Part shown: positions 1-9,795 of the stretch, one piece after another
Numbering within the stretch: position 1 is the first letter of the stretch
Layout of the letters: each line of letters starts with the position of its first letter
NCBI GenBank assembly: GCA_016209735.1
Contig: JACQVN010000051.1
Span: 1-42,413, forward strand
From: Candidatus Methylomirabilota bacterium
GTDB lineage: Bacteria; Methylomirabilota; Methylomirabilia; Methylomirabilales; 2-02-FULL-66-22
DNA: 42,413 nucleotides
Direction of reading: 5' to 3'
Made by a program: the position numbers and the translations under genes
Notes under the pieces: generated by a model
Database searches by the model: none
Seen by the model: the letters and a program-made list of their open reading frames with translations, nothing else
Told to the model about the DNA's origin: nothing

Positions 1-453
1 ATAACGTCAAGGGAAATACGGCATTCCATGGCCATTTATTCGTGACTATTTCGGGATTTCGCGGAGACCCCCCGCGAAATCATTGAGGTTTTCGCCTGTG
101 GAGGCCTGAAATCCGCTTACCCACCTTGGAAGTCGGGCTAGCTCATTAATATCCGCCCGACGCCATGGTTCTCCGACGGTTCTCGCCGGGGTTCACCGAC
201 TCCCCCAGAGACGCCCAGCCGCGTACATTCCACCTCGATGCAGTGTTGGCTAGCAGGAGCCAAGGAAGCCTCCTGTGCGGGATGGGGTGGACAAGCTCTC
301 GATGTGTGGCAATTCCGCCCTCTCTAGTCGAGGATTTCCCCCCCGTGGAATCGGGCTTCCCCGACTGATCGGCCTTCCCTTATGGCTTTATCCTGGCAAG
401 TCGCACGCGGGATCATTTTGGTCCTGTTAATGAGATCGAGAAAGGAGAACGAG
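1..453. other. Non-coding stretch with two hairpins
   Basis: I see no convincing gene in this stretch. Positions 55-81 form a perfect 10-bp hairpin (GATTTCGCGG, 7-nt loop, CCGCGAAATC), and GTCGGGC near 132 can pair with GCCCGAC near 155. Neither is followed by a T-run, so they are terminator-like at best and could end a gene lying before the window. The short open frames here lack family features. The following gene has its Shine-Dalgarno sequence at 443-447. Confidence 0.4.
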
Positions 454-2769
454 ATGAAACGGAGATGGATGTTGGCCACGCCCTTGCTTGGCCTGGCGCT
501 GCTCTGGGCGATCGGAGCGTCGGCGCAGACTCTCACTCCCCCCACGCCGCAGTTCGGCTTCACGGGGTTCATTCAGGAGGCGACCCTTGATACGGCGGGC
601 GCCATCTGCACGCCACCCATTGACCCTGGAACCGGGCTGCCGGCCGACCGGCTCCGGGGGGGCACCATGACGGTCAACGGCATCAAATTGATCGTCCCCT
701 GCAACAGCATCGTCCAGTTGCCGGCGGCCACCATGACCTGGGGCGACCTGTTCGACCCCGCCCAATCGGCGCCGGTCGGCAGTTACATTGGCGCTCCCGC
801 CCTCCCGGTTCCAGCGAACCCGGTTGTCCCGAATGTGAAGACGGGCCTCGCGCTGGCAGATAACCCCATGCCCTTCCCCTCGTTCGCGGTGAACGTCAAC
901 GGGAACGTGGTGGGGAAACATGGGGTGGCCCCCTACCCGAGCCTCGCCGGGCTCGGCATCCCGGACGGCACCGATCGCTACGTCGTCGGGCTGATCGTCC
1001 CCATCACGCAGCAGGACCTGAACGCCACCTCGGGGCTCGTCAGCTCCATCGACTACGGGATCGGCGCGTTCCGCGTCGGCGGCATCCCGAACGACCCGAA
1101 CTGTGCGGTCATCACGTCGCCCCTCTGCAGCGGGGCCCTGGTGCAGTTCAACGACCCGGTGGGGCGCTGGGGCCTGGCGCACAGCCCCGATCCGCGCTTC
1201 AGCGGGGACACCGAGAACGTGACCATCCATGTCTCCACGGGCATCCCGCTGTGCATCCCCCGGGTGGCGCCCCCCGCGACGGACCCCCTCTGCCCGCTGA
1301 AAAACCGGCCCCTGAACGGGGACCCGCGCTTCCCCGTCGACCCGTTCCTGCCGCCCGGCGTCCCCCTGAAGATCTTCCAGATGCCGACGCCGGCTTTGGC
1401 GGATGCGGATCCGACGCTCCCCGACCCGCGGCAGCAGGTGCCCCTGATGGTCGGGGATCAGGTCATCTACGCGGGCACGCTCTACAAGATCGACCCCTTG
1501 AAGACGCTGGTCGACGGCGTCACCCCCGACAACACCGCGGCGAACACGTACATCTCCGCCCACACGGTGGACGACGTCATGGAGATCACGACCACGCCGG
1601 GCGTCCCGCCCGCCTACGTCTTCGTCGAGGGGTTCCTGATCGGCGCGAATGGCGCCGCCCGCCCGGGCCTCCTCCAGGAGGCGTCCACGCGCCTGACCGT
1701 GGTGGGGTTCACCACCGACCCGACCCGGCTGGTGGAGATCTACGCCCGGGACGTCAACCCCTGTACCGGCCAGCAGTCGCTGCGCCTGCTCGCCACCACC
1801 GACCCGGCCACCCAGCCGTTCCGGACCCGCTTCGTGCACCGCGTCAACGGCGGGCTGTTCATGCCGCCGACCCGCATGTACACCATGCGGAGCCAGAATC
1901 AATTCACGGATCCCTTCACGGGAGAACGAATCGAAACGCTCGTGGGCAACGGGATCGTCGCGGGGGAGTTCAGCCTGCCCAACTTCGAGTACGTCTTCCC
2001 CGAGAACCACCGGTTCGGCGATCCGCTCGTCCCGTTCAACTTCCAGGACCTCCCCTTCCTCGCCCAGGGCGAGGGACCGCTGGAGGGCTTCGGGAGTGCC
2101 TCCCCGATCGTGGGACAACTCGCTCCGTGGCCCGGGAACCCCGCCCCGACCCCGGTGAACTGCGCGACGTTCGGGGCGACCCCCGTCGTCAACGCCGGCC
2201 CGGATATTGCCGTGAGCGCGGGCGCGACCGTGACCCTCACCGGCAGTGTCACCTGGGATGCCAACAGCAACCCCTTCACGCAAACGACGTTGTGGACGCA
2301 GGCGGCCGGGGCGCCGGTGACCCTGACGAACGCCGCTTCGCTGAGCGCGAGCTTCACGGCGCCGAACACGCCGCAGGCGCTCACTTTCGCGCTGGCGGCG
2401 ACGGACGACATCGGGACCGGCAGCGATACGGTGAACATCACGGTGTTGGCGCCGACGGAGACCATCCAGTTCACCACGGCGATCTGGAACGTCCAGCGCG
2501 GCCGGCGGGGCGGCTTTGGCAGGCTCCAGGTGACCGCCACCTCCAGTGACCCGACCGCCATCCTCTCGCTCTCGGAAACCGCGGTGGATGGCTCCGTCAC
2601 CAACTGGGGCGCGGGGACCAAGAGCCCGGCCAATCCGACCATCTCCAACTGGATCGAGCTGCGAGGCGCCGCCCAGCCCTTCAGCCTGACCATCACGGCG
2701 ACCAAGGGGGGATCGGCGACGGTCACCTGTGGTGGCGTGGACCTCCGGGGCCGCGTGACCTGCCCGTAG
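454..2769 (+). CDS. Secreted protein with C-terminal PKD/Ig-like region
   Basis: This is a 771-residue exported protein of unknown function. The start at 454 is chosen because AGGAG lies 6 nt upstream and the protein then opens with a clean Sec signal peptide ([19 protein letters not shown], cleavage near ASAQ, residues 23-25). The open frame extends further upstream, but that extension adds only a non-signal leader. The first ~570 residues are Pro- and Gly-rich with scattered cysteines and match no family I know. Around residues 575-675 the text [20 protein letters not shown] and a following TDD..TGSD..NITV stretch look like a PKD/REJ-type beta-sandwich domain. The last ~100 residues form another beta-rich block ending in two cysteines. 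It precedes a two-haem peroxidase and a multicopper oxidase on the same strand, so it may be an extracellular partner or structural protein of that system; this is inference. Confidence 0.8.
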   Translation: MKRRWMLATPLLGLALLWAIGASAQTLTPPTPQFGFTGFIQEATLDTAGAICTPPIDPGTGLPADRLRGGTMTVNGIKLIVPCNSIVQLPAATMTWGDLFDPAQSAPVGSYIGAPALPVPANPVVPNVKTGLALADNPMPFPSFAVNVNGNVVGKHGVAPYPSLAGLGIPDGTDRYVVGLIVPITQQDLNATSGLVSSIDYGIGAFRVGGIPNDPNCAVITSPLCSGALVQFNDPVGRWGLAHSPDPRFSGDTENVTIHVSTGIPLCIPRVAPPATDPLCPLKNRPLNGDPRFPVDPFLPPGVPLKIFQMPTPALADADPTLPDPRQQVPLMVGDQVIYAGTLYKIDPLKTLVDGVTPDNTAANTYISAHTVDDVMEITTTPGVPPAYVFVEGFLIGANGAARPGLLQEASTRLTVVGFTTDPTRLVEIYARDVNPCTGQQSLRLLATTDPATQPFRTRFVHRVNGGLFMPPTRMYTMRSQNQFTDPFTGERIETLVGNGIVAGEFSLPNFEYVFPENHRFGDPLVPFNFQDLPFLAQGEGPLEGFGSASPIVGQLAPWPGNPAPTPVNCATFGATPVVNAGPDIAVSAGATVTLTGSVTWDANSNPFTQTTLWTQAAGAPVTLTNAASLSASFTAPNTPQALTFALAATDDIGTGSDTVNITVLAPTETIQFTTAIWNVQRGRRGGFGRLQVTATSSDPTAILSLSETAVDGSVTNWGAGTKSPANPTISNWIELRGAAQPFSLTITATKGGSATVTCGGVDLRGRVTCP

Positions 2770-2803
2770 GTATGGCTTCGTGCCAGCGGGCAGCAGACAA
2801 GCA

Positions 2804-2855
2804 CCCCTCACCCGCGCCCTCTCCCCCAGGAGTGGGGGAGAGGGTCGGTGAGGGG
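2804..2855. repeat. Intergenic palindrome (CCCTCTCCCCC type)
   Basis: CCCTCTCCCCC at 2817-2827 pairs with GGGGGAGAGGG at 2834-2844. Outer arms CCCCTCACC and GGTGAGGGG extend the palindrome. Palindromes of this composition are commonly scattered between genes in many high-GC genomes. It lies between the secreted protein gene and the peroxidase gene and has no T-run, so a role as terminator is uncertain. Confidence 0.75.
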
Positions 2856-2909
2856 GGGCCGAAAAGGGTGCAAGCGGTCAAACCCATCGCGCGACAGGAG
2901 GATCAGGAG

Positions 2910-5018
2910 ATGAACCCCCACTGGACAGCAAATCGGACCGGACCCCGCGGGCGCGGCCGGCGGGCGGCGGGGACGCTATTGCTGGCGGTTGGCCTGGCCG
3001 GGGCGATGCTCGCGCCGGGGCCGACCTGGGCGGCCAATCCCGCGGCGCCCCCGTCCCTGAAGACGATCCCGGTCCCGCAACCCCCGAACCTGAGCCAGTT
3101 CGTCAAGAACCACGCCGCCGCCATCCGGCTGGGCAAGGCCCTGTTCTGGGACATGCAGGTCGGCAGCGACGGGGTCCAGGCGTGTGCGAGCTGCCACTTC
3201 CACGCCGGGGCCGACCGCCGGTTCAAGAACGTGGTGAGCCCCGGCCTCCTCGGGGGCGACACCACGTTTCAGGTGGTGGATCCCAACGGAACCCTCAGCG
3301 CGGCGATGTTCCCGTTCAGCCAGTTCGTCGACCCGAACGACCGGACCACGGCGATCATCCGAGACTGGAACGATGTCGTCTCCTCCCCGGGGGTGTATAA
3401 CACCACGTACGTCGGCCAGCCGCTCCAAGGCGCGGTGGAACAGGGGATCCCCGTCCCCGACCCGACGGGGTTCAGTGTCCATGGCGTCAACGTCCGGCGC
3501 GTGGAGCCGCGTAATACCCCCTCCGTGATCAACGCGGTCTTCAACTTCGCGAACTTCTGGGATGGACGCGCCAACAGCACCTTCAACGGCGAGAATCCCT
3601 TCGGGGACGCGGACCCGAATGCCGGGGTCTGGGTGAATGCCGGCGGGTTGGTCAGTAAGGTGCGGGTCCGCATTCCCCTTGCCAGCCTGGCCTCCCAGGC
3701 CGTCGGGCCGCCCGGCAGCGACTTCGAGATGTCCTTCGCCGGGCGCACTTTCCCAGAGATCGGCAAGAAGCTCCTCAACCCCAGGATCGTCCCGCTGGGC
3801 AAACAGCTTGTCCACCCCAGGGACAGCGTGCTGGGTTCGCTTGCGAAGTCCGGGATCGACCGGAGAGGCCGGGTGTCCCGCGGAAACGGGCTCAACACGA
3901 TGTATGCGGCGATGGTCGAGGCCGCCTTCCACGACCAGTACTGGAATTACGGGGGGAGCATCACGCTGCCCCAGGGGACCTACACCCAGACGGAGGCGAA
4001 CTTCGCCCTCTTCTTCGGCCTCGCCATCCAGCTTTACGAGGCCACGCTGGTCTCCGACGACACGCCCTTCGACCGCTTCCAGGAGGGCGACGCCAGCGCA
4101 ATGAGCCCGAGCGCCCAGGAGGGGCTGAACATCTTCCTGGGCTTCAATGATCCGGGCGGCGTCGGGGGCAACTGCATCGCCTGCCACTCGACCGCCACGT
4201 TCAGCAATGCGTCCGTCATGCACATTGGCGAGACGAACTTCGGCGCCAGCCTGCCCGAGGGACTCATCGAGCGCATGATCATGGGGGACCTGGGCGGCGC
4301 GTGGTACGACAGCGGGTTTTACAACATCGGCGTCCGGCCGACCGGCGAGGACCTGGGCCGGGGCGGGACCGACCCGTTCGGCAACCCGCTCTCCTTCATC
4401 GATCGTGCGCTGTTGGCGTTCAACGGGCAGAGCGGCCAGCTCAGTTACGATCCGTTTGCGACGGATCCCCCCGGAGTCCTGCTGTTGCCCTGCGGCGCCA
4501 ACGATCCCTTCGGCCGGGTGTGCCCTTCGGACCAGCGGGTCGCCACGAGAGGCGCCTTCAAGACCCCCGGGCTGCGAAACGTGGAACTGACGGGCCCGTA
4601 CATGCACAACGGCGGCGAGGCCACCCTGATGCAGGTCATGGACTTCTACGGGCGGGGCGGGAACTTCTTCGAGGCCAATCTGGCCGAGGTGGACGCGGAC
4701 ATCCAGCCCCTGTTCGGGCTGAATCCGAATCCGATCCTGCAGCCGGGCAACCTGGCAAATCCGAACGGAGGCGCCGTCGCCGAGGCCAACCAGAAGAAGG
4801 TGATCGACTTCATGCTGGCCCTCACCGACGAGCGCGTGCGCTGGGAGCAGGCCCCCTTCGACCATCCCTCGCTGGCCGTCCCGAACGGCGCGAGGGTGCT
4901 GCGGCACCGGGCCAGCGACGAGATGCTGGTCCTCCCAGCCGTCGGGGCCGATGGCCGGGCCGCCCAGGGATTGCCGCCGCTCGGGACGTTCCTGAATCTG
5001 AGTCCCTACCAGCCGTAA
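2910..5018 (+). CDS. Two-haem cytochrome c peroxidase/MauG-like protein
   Basis: This 702-residue exported c-type cytochrome belongs by motif to the CCP/MauG superfamily, which reduces peroxide or modifies proteins using two covalently bound haems. Haem motif 1 is C92-A-S-C95-H96 and haem motif 2 is C422-I-A-C425-H426. The family-typical stretch [19 protein letters not shown] follows haem motif 2, and its His is the usual ligand or active-site position. A signal peptide ([21 protein letters not shown]) follows a twin-Arg-rich start; the start at 2910 has AGGAG directly upstream and CAGGAGG a little further. It is about twice the length of classical CcpA, with a ~250-residue insertion between the haem sites, as in the longer MauG-like paralogues. 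It lies between the secreted protein and the multicopper oxidase. Substrate unknown. Confidence 0.88.
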   Translation: MNPHWTANRTGPRGRGRRAAGTLLLAVGLAGAMLAPGPTWAANPAAPPSLKTIPVPQPPNLSQFVKNHAAAIRLGKALFWDMQVGSDGVQACASCHFHAGADRRFKNVVSPGLLGGDTTFQVVDPNGTLSAAMFPFSQFVDPNDRTTAIIRDWNDVVSSPGVYNTTYVGQPLQGAVEQGIPVPDPTGFSVHGVNVRRVEPRNTPSVINAVFNFANFWDGRANSTFNGENPFGDADPNAGVWVNAGGLVSKVRVRIPLASLASQAVGPPGSDFEMSFAGRTFPEIGKKLLNPRIVPLGKQLVHPRDSVLGSLAKSGIDRRGRVSRGNGLNTMYAAMVEAAFHDQYWNYGGSITLPQGTYTQTEANFALFFGLAIQLYEATLVSDDTPFDRFQEGDASAMSPSAQEGLNIFLGFNDPGGVGGNCIACHSTATFSNASVMHIGETNFGASLPEGLIERMIMGDLGGAWYDSGFYNIGVRPTGEDLGRGGTDPFGNPLSFIDRALLAFNGQSGQLSYDPFATDPPGVLLLPCGANDPFGRVCPSDQRVATRGAFKTPGLRNVELTGPYMHNGGEATLMQVMDFYGRGGNFFEANLAEVDADIQPLFGLNPNPILQPGNLANPNGGAVAEANQKKVIDFMLALTDERVRWEQAPFDHPSLAVPNGARVLRHRASDEMLVLPAVGADGRAAQGLPPLGTFLNLSPYQP

Positions 5019-5092
5019 ACGCCGATGGCCGGGCGCCTGGGAGCGGCGATGCCGCCCGATGGCGCGGTCGTGGCCGAGATAGGAGGAACGCA

Positions 5093-7087
5093 ATGAAAGC
5101 GCCAGAACCGCCGACTTGGAGTCGGCGAGACCTGCTCAAGTTGGGGCTCATGTCGGGGGCCGCGACTCTCATCGGCACCAGAGGCCTCCGCCCCGCCCCG
5201 GCCCTCGGCGCGCAGTGCTACGCCGAAGCCTTCCCGACCAGTCCGTTTGTCCTCAGTCCCTTCACGGATCCGCTTCCTATCCCGCCGGTGCTTGCGCCCT
5301 CGAACCCGCGGACCTGGCGAGACCCCAGGACCCGCGCCCTGGCCCCGCCGGGCCCGGGCACCGGCCAACAGGACTCGGATGGGGGGACGCATCAGGTCTG
5401 GACGAGTGACCTGGGGTTGCCCGATCCCATCTGTTATCGGATCCCCTTGCAGGTGCGAGAGCACGCGTTCACCACGTCCCTGGTCCTGCCCATCAACGCG
5501 AGCGGCGTCGAGGTGATCCCCCCGGATGGGATCCGGGGCCCCCGGAGCCTGCCAGCCAGCACCATCTACGGCTTCAACGGCACGTTCCCGGGGCCCCGGA
5601 TCAATGCCCAGTACGGCCGCCCGGTCCTCGTCCGCTTCGAGAATCACCTGGACGAAAATCCGCTGAACCTCGATCGCCAGGACTTCGGGGCGCCCGACTG
5701 GGCGTTCCTCACCCACCTCCACAACGGGCACACCGCGCCCGAGAGCGACGGCAATCCCCACTATAAGATCGACGGCTACCGGCCGAAGGAGTGGTGCGAC
5801 AACCTCTATCTCAACTGGCCGGCGGGTGGCGATGCGAGAAACATGCAGTCCTTCTTCTGGTTCCACGACCACCGCATGGACCATACCGGGGCCAACGTGT
5901 ACAAGGGGATGGTCGGCCTCTTCCCCATCTACGACCCTGCCATCGACTCGGGGGACGAAATCAACCGGAGGGGGTTGCGCCTGGCCGGCGTCCGCCGCAA
6001 CAACCGGGACGGGACCTTCAGCGTGGACTACGACATCCCGCTCGCCTTCTATGACTGCTGTCTGGACGATGGGGTCACCCCCCACCAGGACTGCCATAAC
6101 GGCAGTACCGGCACCCATCCCGAGTGGTGGGGGAAGACCTTCTTCCAGCATTTCCCCAACCACGGCTTTGTGGGCGACATCTTCACGGTGAACGGGGTGG
6201 CGTACCCGGTCCTCCATGTCAAGCGGCGCAAGTACCGGCTCCGCTTCCTGGACGCCTCCATCGCACGGATCTATGAGTTCAAGCTCATGCAGGGGACCGT
6301 GACGCCGGCCCCGGGGACGCAGGGGCAGTACCAGCTCCCCGATGGGCAGCAGTGCATGCGCTTCACCCAGATCGCCAGCGAGGGGGGGCTCCTGCCCGCA
6401 CCCATCGTCCGCGACGCCTTCCCGCTCTGGCCCGCCAAGCGGCGCGAGGTGATCGTGGACTTCACCCGATACATGGACGGGACACCGACGCACCCGGGGG
6501 ACGAGATCTACCTCACGAACGTCCTCCAGATGACCAACGGGCGCAAGCCGAACGAACCCAGCGACCCGGACTACGACCCGAACTACAAGGTGCCGGTCCT
6601 GAAGTTCGTGGTGGGCGGCCTCGCGCCGGATCGCAGCATGATTCCCAGGACGCTGCGGCCCCTCGTCCCCCTGCCCCCGCCCTCGGTCCTGCTGAACCTC
6701 CCCCACCGGAGGTTCAGGATGGAGCGAAGCGGTGGCTTCAGTGAGGAGACCGAGTGGCTGATCAACGGCCTCCCCTTCGACCCCCTGAACTCGCTCGCCT
6801 ATCCGAAGTGGGGATCCGAGGAGGTCTGGACCATCGAGAACGGCGGCGGCGGCTGGGTCCATCCGCTCCACATCCACGAGGAGGAGCATCGCGTCATCGC
6901 GCGGAGGGACAGCTCGAGAGCTCACCCAGATGATACCTCCAAGGAGGATGTGGTGGCGCTGGACCCCGGGGAGGAGGTGGATATCTACCGGCACTTCCGA
7001 ACCTTCGTGGGCCCGTACGTCTGTCATTGCCACAACCTGGCGCACGAGGACCACGCCATGATGTTCGGCTGGACGATCGTGCCGTAA
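5093..7087 (+). CDS. Tat-exported multicopper oxidase
   Basis: This 664-residue periplasmic or secreted oxidase couples one-electron oxidation of a substrate (phenols, metals or bilirubin-like compounds in known relatives) to reduction of O2 to water. All four copper-binding motifs are present: H208-L-H210-N-G-H213, W-F-H258-D-H260, H590-P-L-H593-I-H595, and H645-C646-H647 with H651 and M656. The last set gives the type 1 copper a Met axial ligand. The N-terminus has a Tat signal (SRRDLLKLGLMSGAATL), which fits export of a folded, cofactor-loaded protein. The start at 5093 has AGGAGGA 6 nt upstream; the open frame continues far upstream inside the previous gene, which is chance. It lies 74 nt after the peroxidase gene, probably in one operon. 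The length and the HLHNGH form resemble CotA/bilirubin-oxidase-like enzymes rather than CueO; the substrate cannot be told from sequence. Confidence 0.93.
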   Translation: MKAPEPPTWSRRDLLKLGLMSGAATLIGTRGLRPAPALGAQCYAEAFPTSPFVLSPFTDPLPIPPVLAPSNPRTWRDPRTRALAPPGPGTGQQDSDGGTHQVWTSDLGLPDPICYRIPLQVREHAFTTSLVLPINASGVEVIPPDGIRGPRSLPASTIYGFNGTFPGPRINAQYGRPVLVRFENHLDENPLNLDRQDFGAPDWAFLTHLHNGHTAPESDGNPHYKIDGYRPKEWCDNLYLNWPAGGDARNMQSFFWFHDHRMDHTGANVYKGMVGLFPIYDPAIDSGDEINRRGLRLAGVRRNNRDGTFSVDYDIPLAFYDCCLDDGVTPHQDCHNGSTGTHPEWWGKTFFQHFPNHGFVGDIFTVNGVAYPVLHVKRRKYRLRFLDASIARIYEFKLMQGTVTPAPGTQGQYQLPDGQQCMRFTQIASEGGLLPAPIVRDAFPLWPAKRREVIVDFTRYMDGTPTHPGDEIYLTNVLQMTNGRKPNEPSDPDYDPNYKVPVLKFVVGGLAPDRSMIPRTLRPLVPLPPPSVLLNLPHRRFRMERSGGFSEETEWLINGLPFDPLNSLAYPKWGSEEVWTIENGGGGWVHPLHIHEEEHRVIARRDSSRAHPDDTSKEDVVALDPGEEVDIYRHFRTFVGPYVCHCHNLAHEDHAMMFGWTIVP

Positions 7088-7108
7088 GGCCCCCAGCCCG
7101 AGGCCCCC

Positions 7109-7145
7109 GGGCCCCCCGGGGCCAAGGCGCCGGGGGGGCCCCTTT
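7109..7145 (+). terminator. Terminator-like hairpin after the oxidase gene
   Basis: GGGCCCCCCGG at 7109-7119 pairs with CCGGGGGGGCCC at 7130-7141, followed by CTTTG. The stem is very GC-rich with only a three-T tail. It begins about 22 nt after the oxidase stop codon and is the likely end of the 454-7087 transcript. Confidence 0.5.
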
Positions 7146-7184
7146 GCGACTGTGGAAACGAACGTAGTGCGATGAACGCAGATA

Positions 7185-7446
7185 TTTCACCACGGAGACA
7201 CGGAGGTCACGGAGGATAAAACCCTGGCCCGAGATTCCGCATCTCGCCAAGGCGCAAAGATCGCCAAGACGGCCACTCAGAATGAGGGCTCGAAAGGGCA
7301 AGGAAGGGGCCATCCAAGATGGGCGGTTCCATGAAAGATTCTGGCCTTCCTTTTCCACCGCAGGCGGATTGGCGTCTTTGCGAGAGACAGATTCTTTCGG
7401 TTCGTGGTTAAGGCATTCTCCGTGTACTCCGTGTCTCCGTGGTGCA
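7185..7446. repeat. Long nested palindrome of CACGGAG repeats
   Basis: The left end reads TTTCACCACGGAGACACGGA with further CACGGAG units to 7215. The right end (7418-7444) is its reverse complement, CTCCGTG units ending TCTCCGTGGTG. Inside, CTCGCCAAGGCGCAAAGA (7243-7260) faces an inverse partner GGCGTCTTTGCGAGAG (7371-7386). The result is a ~260-bp element with two nested inverted arms and a unique centre. A shorter relative is at 25557-25656, and CACGAAG versions occur near 21420-21440 and 24710-24960. I see no coding function. This element fills most of the 457-bp gap before the RND adaptor gene. Confidence 0.75.
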
Positions 7447-7544
7447 ATTGCATTGTCTCGAATGAATCTTCTGGTGATGAAGGGCGGTCTGGTGATCCAT
7501 GGCTTCCTCTCCGTGGGGAGGGGTGAGGGGACGAGGGAACTCCT

Positions 7545-8975
7545 ATGAAGAAGGCGACGCACGCCCTCCTGCTCTGCCTGGTGATGGCCGGGGTGTTCCT
7601 GGCCGGGGGCTGGTATTACCAGCAGGGCGCGAACAAGGCCGAGCCTGGCGGCGTGCGCAAGATCCTCTCCTATGTGGATCCGATGCACCCGGCGTATCCA
7701 TCTGACAGGCCCGGGATCGCGCCGGATTGCGGCATGGAGCTGGTGCCGGTGTACGAGGACGGGAGCACGAGCGCGGCGGGGAGCAGCGCGCAGGGATCTC
7801 CCCGGACCGTGCCCCTCAGCCTCGAGAAGCAGCGACTCCTCGGCGTGCGGGTAGTATCCGTGGAGCGGGCCGCCGGCACCCAGACGCTTCGCCTCCTCGG
7901 CCGGGTCGCCCCGGACGAGACGAGGCTCTATCGCCTCAATGCCGCGGTGGACGGCTGGGTCCGGGAGGTCGCACCGGTGACGACCGGCAGTCGCGTCGAA
8001 AAGGGCCAGTGGCTCGCCACCTTCGCCGCGTCGGATCTCTTCGTGTCGGCGCAAGCGTTGGTCTTCGCGCTGACCGCCGTGGAGCGCCTGGCGCGAAGCG
8101 GCCAGGAGAGCCCGGCGGTGACCAATCCCACCACATCGAATTTCCAGCAGCGGATCGAGAAACTGCAGAGCCTGGGGATGTCCGCCAGCCAGATCGAGGA
8201 GATCCGACACACGCGGGAAATCCCTCAGGGCATCAAGGTCTTTGCCCCTGCTGCGGGTTTCGTGCTGGCGCGAAACCTCTCGGACGGCCAGAAGTTCGAA
8301 AAGGGCGCGGAGTGGTTCCGGCTCGCTGACCTGGGTCGGGTCTGGATCGTGGCCGACGTCTTCAAGAGCGAGGCCAAGCATCTGCGGCCAGGCACGCTGG
8401 CCCGGGTGGCGCTGCCCGACGATCCCGAGGTCATCTTCCAGGCCCGGGTCAGCGACATCCTCCACCCGTTCGACGTCGGCACCCAGACGCTCAAGGTTCG
8501 CCTGGAGACGGAGAATCCCCAGCACCTCCTGCGTCCGGACATGTTCGTCGACGTGGAGCTGCCGGTCACGCGACCCCCCGCCCTGTCCGTCCCCGTGGAC
8601 GCGGTCGTGGACTCGGGGGTCCAGAAGACGGTTTACGTCGTCAAGGAGGAGGGGCGCTTCGAGCCGCGCCGGGTGGTGACCGGCTGGCGTCACGGCGACC
8701 GGGTGGAGATCGTGCAGGGGCTCACGGTCGGGGACCGGGTCGTTCTCTCCAGCGCGTTCCTGCTCGATTCCGAGAGCCGGGTGAAGGCGGCGGCGACCGG
8801 GCTCTCCGGCGAGTCCCCGGCCCGTTTCGCCCGGCAGGCCGCTCCACCCGCGCCCGCGGTCGGGAAGCGCCCGCGGGAGGTCGGATGGCAGGTCCCCGGC
8901 CCCGCAGCCTCGGCCCACGCCGGCCACGGACATGAGACCCTCCCGGTCACCGCCGGGGGCCACAGGCATCCGTAG
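7545..8975 (+). CDS. RND efflux periplasmic adaptor with heavy-metal-binding domain (CusB-like)
   Basis: This 476-residue membrane-fusion protein resembles the CusB/HlyD_D23 group, which links an inner-membrane RND pump to an outer-membrane channel for Cu/Ag or other metal export. After an N-terminal membrane anchor (residues ~7-22) comes a short heavy-metal-binding domain with the hallmark YVDPMHP and PDCGMELVP (residues 43-68). The adaptor core follows: lipoyl-like and beta-barrel segments such as GWVREVAPVTTGSRVEKGQW and LADLGRVWIVADVF. The C-terminus ends in a His-rich tail, HAGHGHETLPVTAGGHRHP, which may bind metal. No CusA-type pump or CusC-type channel gene is nearby, so it is an orphan adaptor here. 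It lies after the multicopper oxidase but is separated by a terminator-like hairpin and a repeat. Shine-Dalgarno is weak (GAGGGAA). Confidence 0.88.
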   Translation: MKKATHALLLCLVMAGVFLAGGWYYQQGANKAEPGGVRKILSYVDPMHPAYPSDRPGIAPDCGMELVPVYEDGSTSAAGSSAQGSPRTVPLSLEKQRLLGVRVVSVERAAGTQTLRLLGRVAPDETRLYRLNAAVDGWVREVAPVTTGSRVEKGQWLATFAASDLFVSAQALVFALTAVERLARSGQESPAVTNPTTSNFQQRIEKLQSLGMSASQIEEIRHTREIPQGIKVFAPAAGFVLARNLSDGQKFEKGAEWFRLADLGRVWIVADVFKSEAKHLRPGTLARVALPDDPEVIFQARVSDILHPFDVGTQTLKVRLETENPQHLLRPDMFVDVELPVTRPPALSVPVDAVVDSGVQKTVYVVKEEGRFEPRRVVTGWRHGDRVEIVQGLTVGDRVVLSSAFLLDSESRVKAAATGLSGESPARFARQAAPPAPAVGKRPREVGWQVPGPAASAHAGHGHETLPVTAGGHRHP

Positions 8976-9202
8976 CCCGCGCCATGCTCCGCTCCGAGGG
9001 CGAGGCAGGCGACCCCCTCGCGTACGGGCAACCAGCGCCACGCGGCTGCCCTGGCGAAGGGCTGGTGGAAAAAGCTCCATGGCGGCGCACACCCGTGAAG
9101 GGATCTCTGCCCGAGGGGGCCGGGCCGCCGCCGCCCGCGTCGCGACTCTGCGGCGCCCGCGCACCCCCGCGACGAACTTGGAACTCCCCAGATTGCGCTC
9201 GG

Positions 9203-9679
9203 TCAATAGACCGCGTCTTTCGGAACGGTGGTCGTGGCAATCAGCCTCCTCCCCCCTCCTCCAGCCGCCGTATCCCCATAAAACCAGACATACCTGACAT
9301 CAGCATTCAACTCATACCGCCATTCTTCCACCAAGCTCCCGGACGGAACCAACCCAGATAACGCTTCCTGCGGACCGAAGAAGGGGCCATCCGGCATGAC
9401 AAACTCTAGCTTCTCGTCAGGCTCACCCAAAGCGTCTCTGACTTCTTGCCGGGTAAGACCTGCTGCAAGCTCAGCACGAGGAATTTGAGCGCTCAAGCAC
9501 TCGGCCATCAGCAGGGTCAAGATGGCGAGCGGAAGGGCGATTCGCCACAAATCCTTTGTGAAGACAGCGCGTGCTGGTGAGTGATGGTAGGCGAATGGCA
9601 GGAACAGGGCGGCAATTCCAGTCATGCCCACAACTGCGCGCAAGCGGTGAAGAATCGAGTGATGTATGGGCAGTCTCAT
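9203..9679 (-). CDS. Small membrane protein with SmpA/BamE-like tail
   Basis: This is a 158-residue protein of unknown function. The start MRLPIHHSILHRLRAVVGMT is preferred over a longer frame (to 9748) because the longer N-terminus would run back into the attC-like palindrome. Two hydrophobic segments are visible, VGMTGIAALFLPFAY and RIALPLAILTLLMAECLSA. They are followed by a soluble part, GLTRQEVRDALGEPDEKLEF, then EEWRYELNADVRYVWFYGD. The GxTRxEVRxxLGEPD..W.Y....V.F.GD pattern resembles the small SmpA/OmlA/BamE fold, but there is no lipobox. The gene starts about 18 nt downstream of the attC-like site on the same strand, the position expected of an integron cassette gene. Base use is less GC-biased than in the flanking operons. 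Confidence 0.6.
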   Translation of the reverse strand: MRLPIHHSILHRLRAVVGMTGIAALFLPFAYHHSPARAVFTKDLWRIALPLAILTLLMAECLSAQIPRAELAAGLTRQEVRDALGEPDEKLEFVMPDGPFFGPQEALSGLVPSGSLVEEWRYELNADVRYVWFYGDTAAGGGGRRLIATTTVPKDAVY

Positions 9680-9696
9680 CGCGTTCGCAATTCTCC

Positions 9697-9795
9697 GCCT
9701 CAACGGGGCGGCGGCTGAACCGCACCCCGTCGCCTGCGGCGGGGCCAAGCTCCAGTGCGCAGCGCAGGGGGTGTTGGCCGCAGCCGCTGTTAGCG
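9697..9795 (-). other. attC-like imperfect palindrome (possible integron recombination site)
   Basis: On the minus strand this ~98-bp stretch begins GCTAACAGCGGCTG and ends CAGCCGCC..CCGTTGAGGC. The outer core-like boxes (CTAAC and GTTGAGG) and inner boxes (GCGGCTG and CAGCCGC) are mutually complementary, and the centre can fold further. This is the architecture and size of attC (59-base element) sites. The core boxes deviate from the RYYYAAC/GTTRRRY consensus at one or two positions each. The stop codon TAA of the preceding broken gene overlaps the first core box, as is typical for cassettes. No integrase and no second attC is visible in the window. Confidence 0.4.

Noticed and set aside
7185-7446. 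CRISPR array, suggested by the repeated CACGGAG units
   Set aside because: The units are only seven bases, unevenly spaced and arranged as inverted arms, with no regular spacers and no cas gene nearby.
9100-9203. A second attC site downstream of the 9203-9679 gene
   Set aside because: No complementary core boxes or palindrome of the right shape could be found there, so a full cassette array cannot be claimed.
8984-9361. 125-codon plus-strand frame after the RND adaptor
   Set aside because: No Shine-Dalgarno or recognisable domain, and it overlaps the end of the better supported minus-strand gene at 9203-9679.
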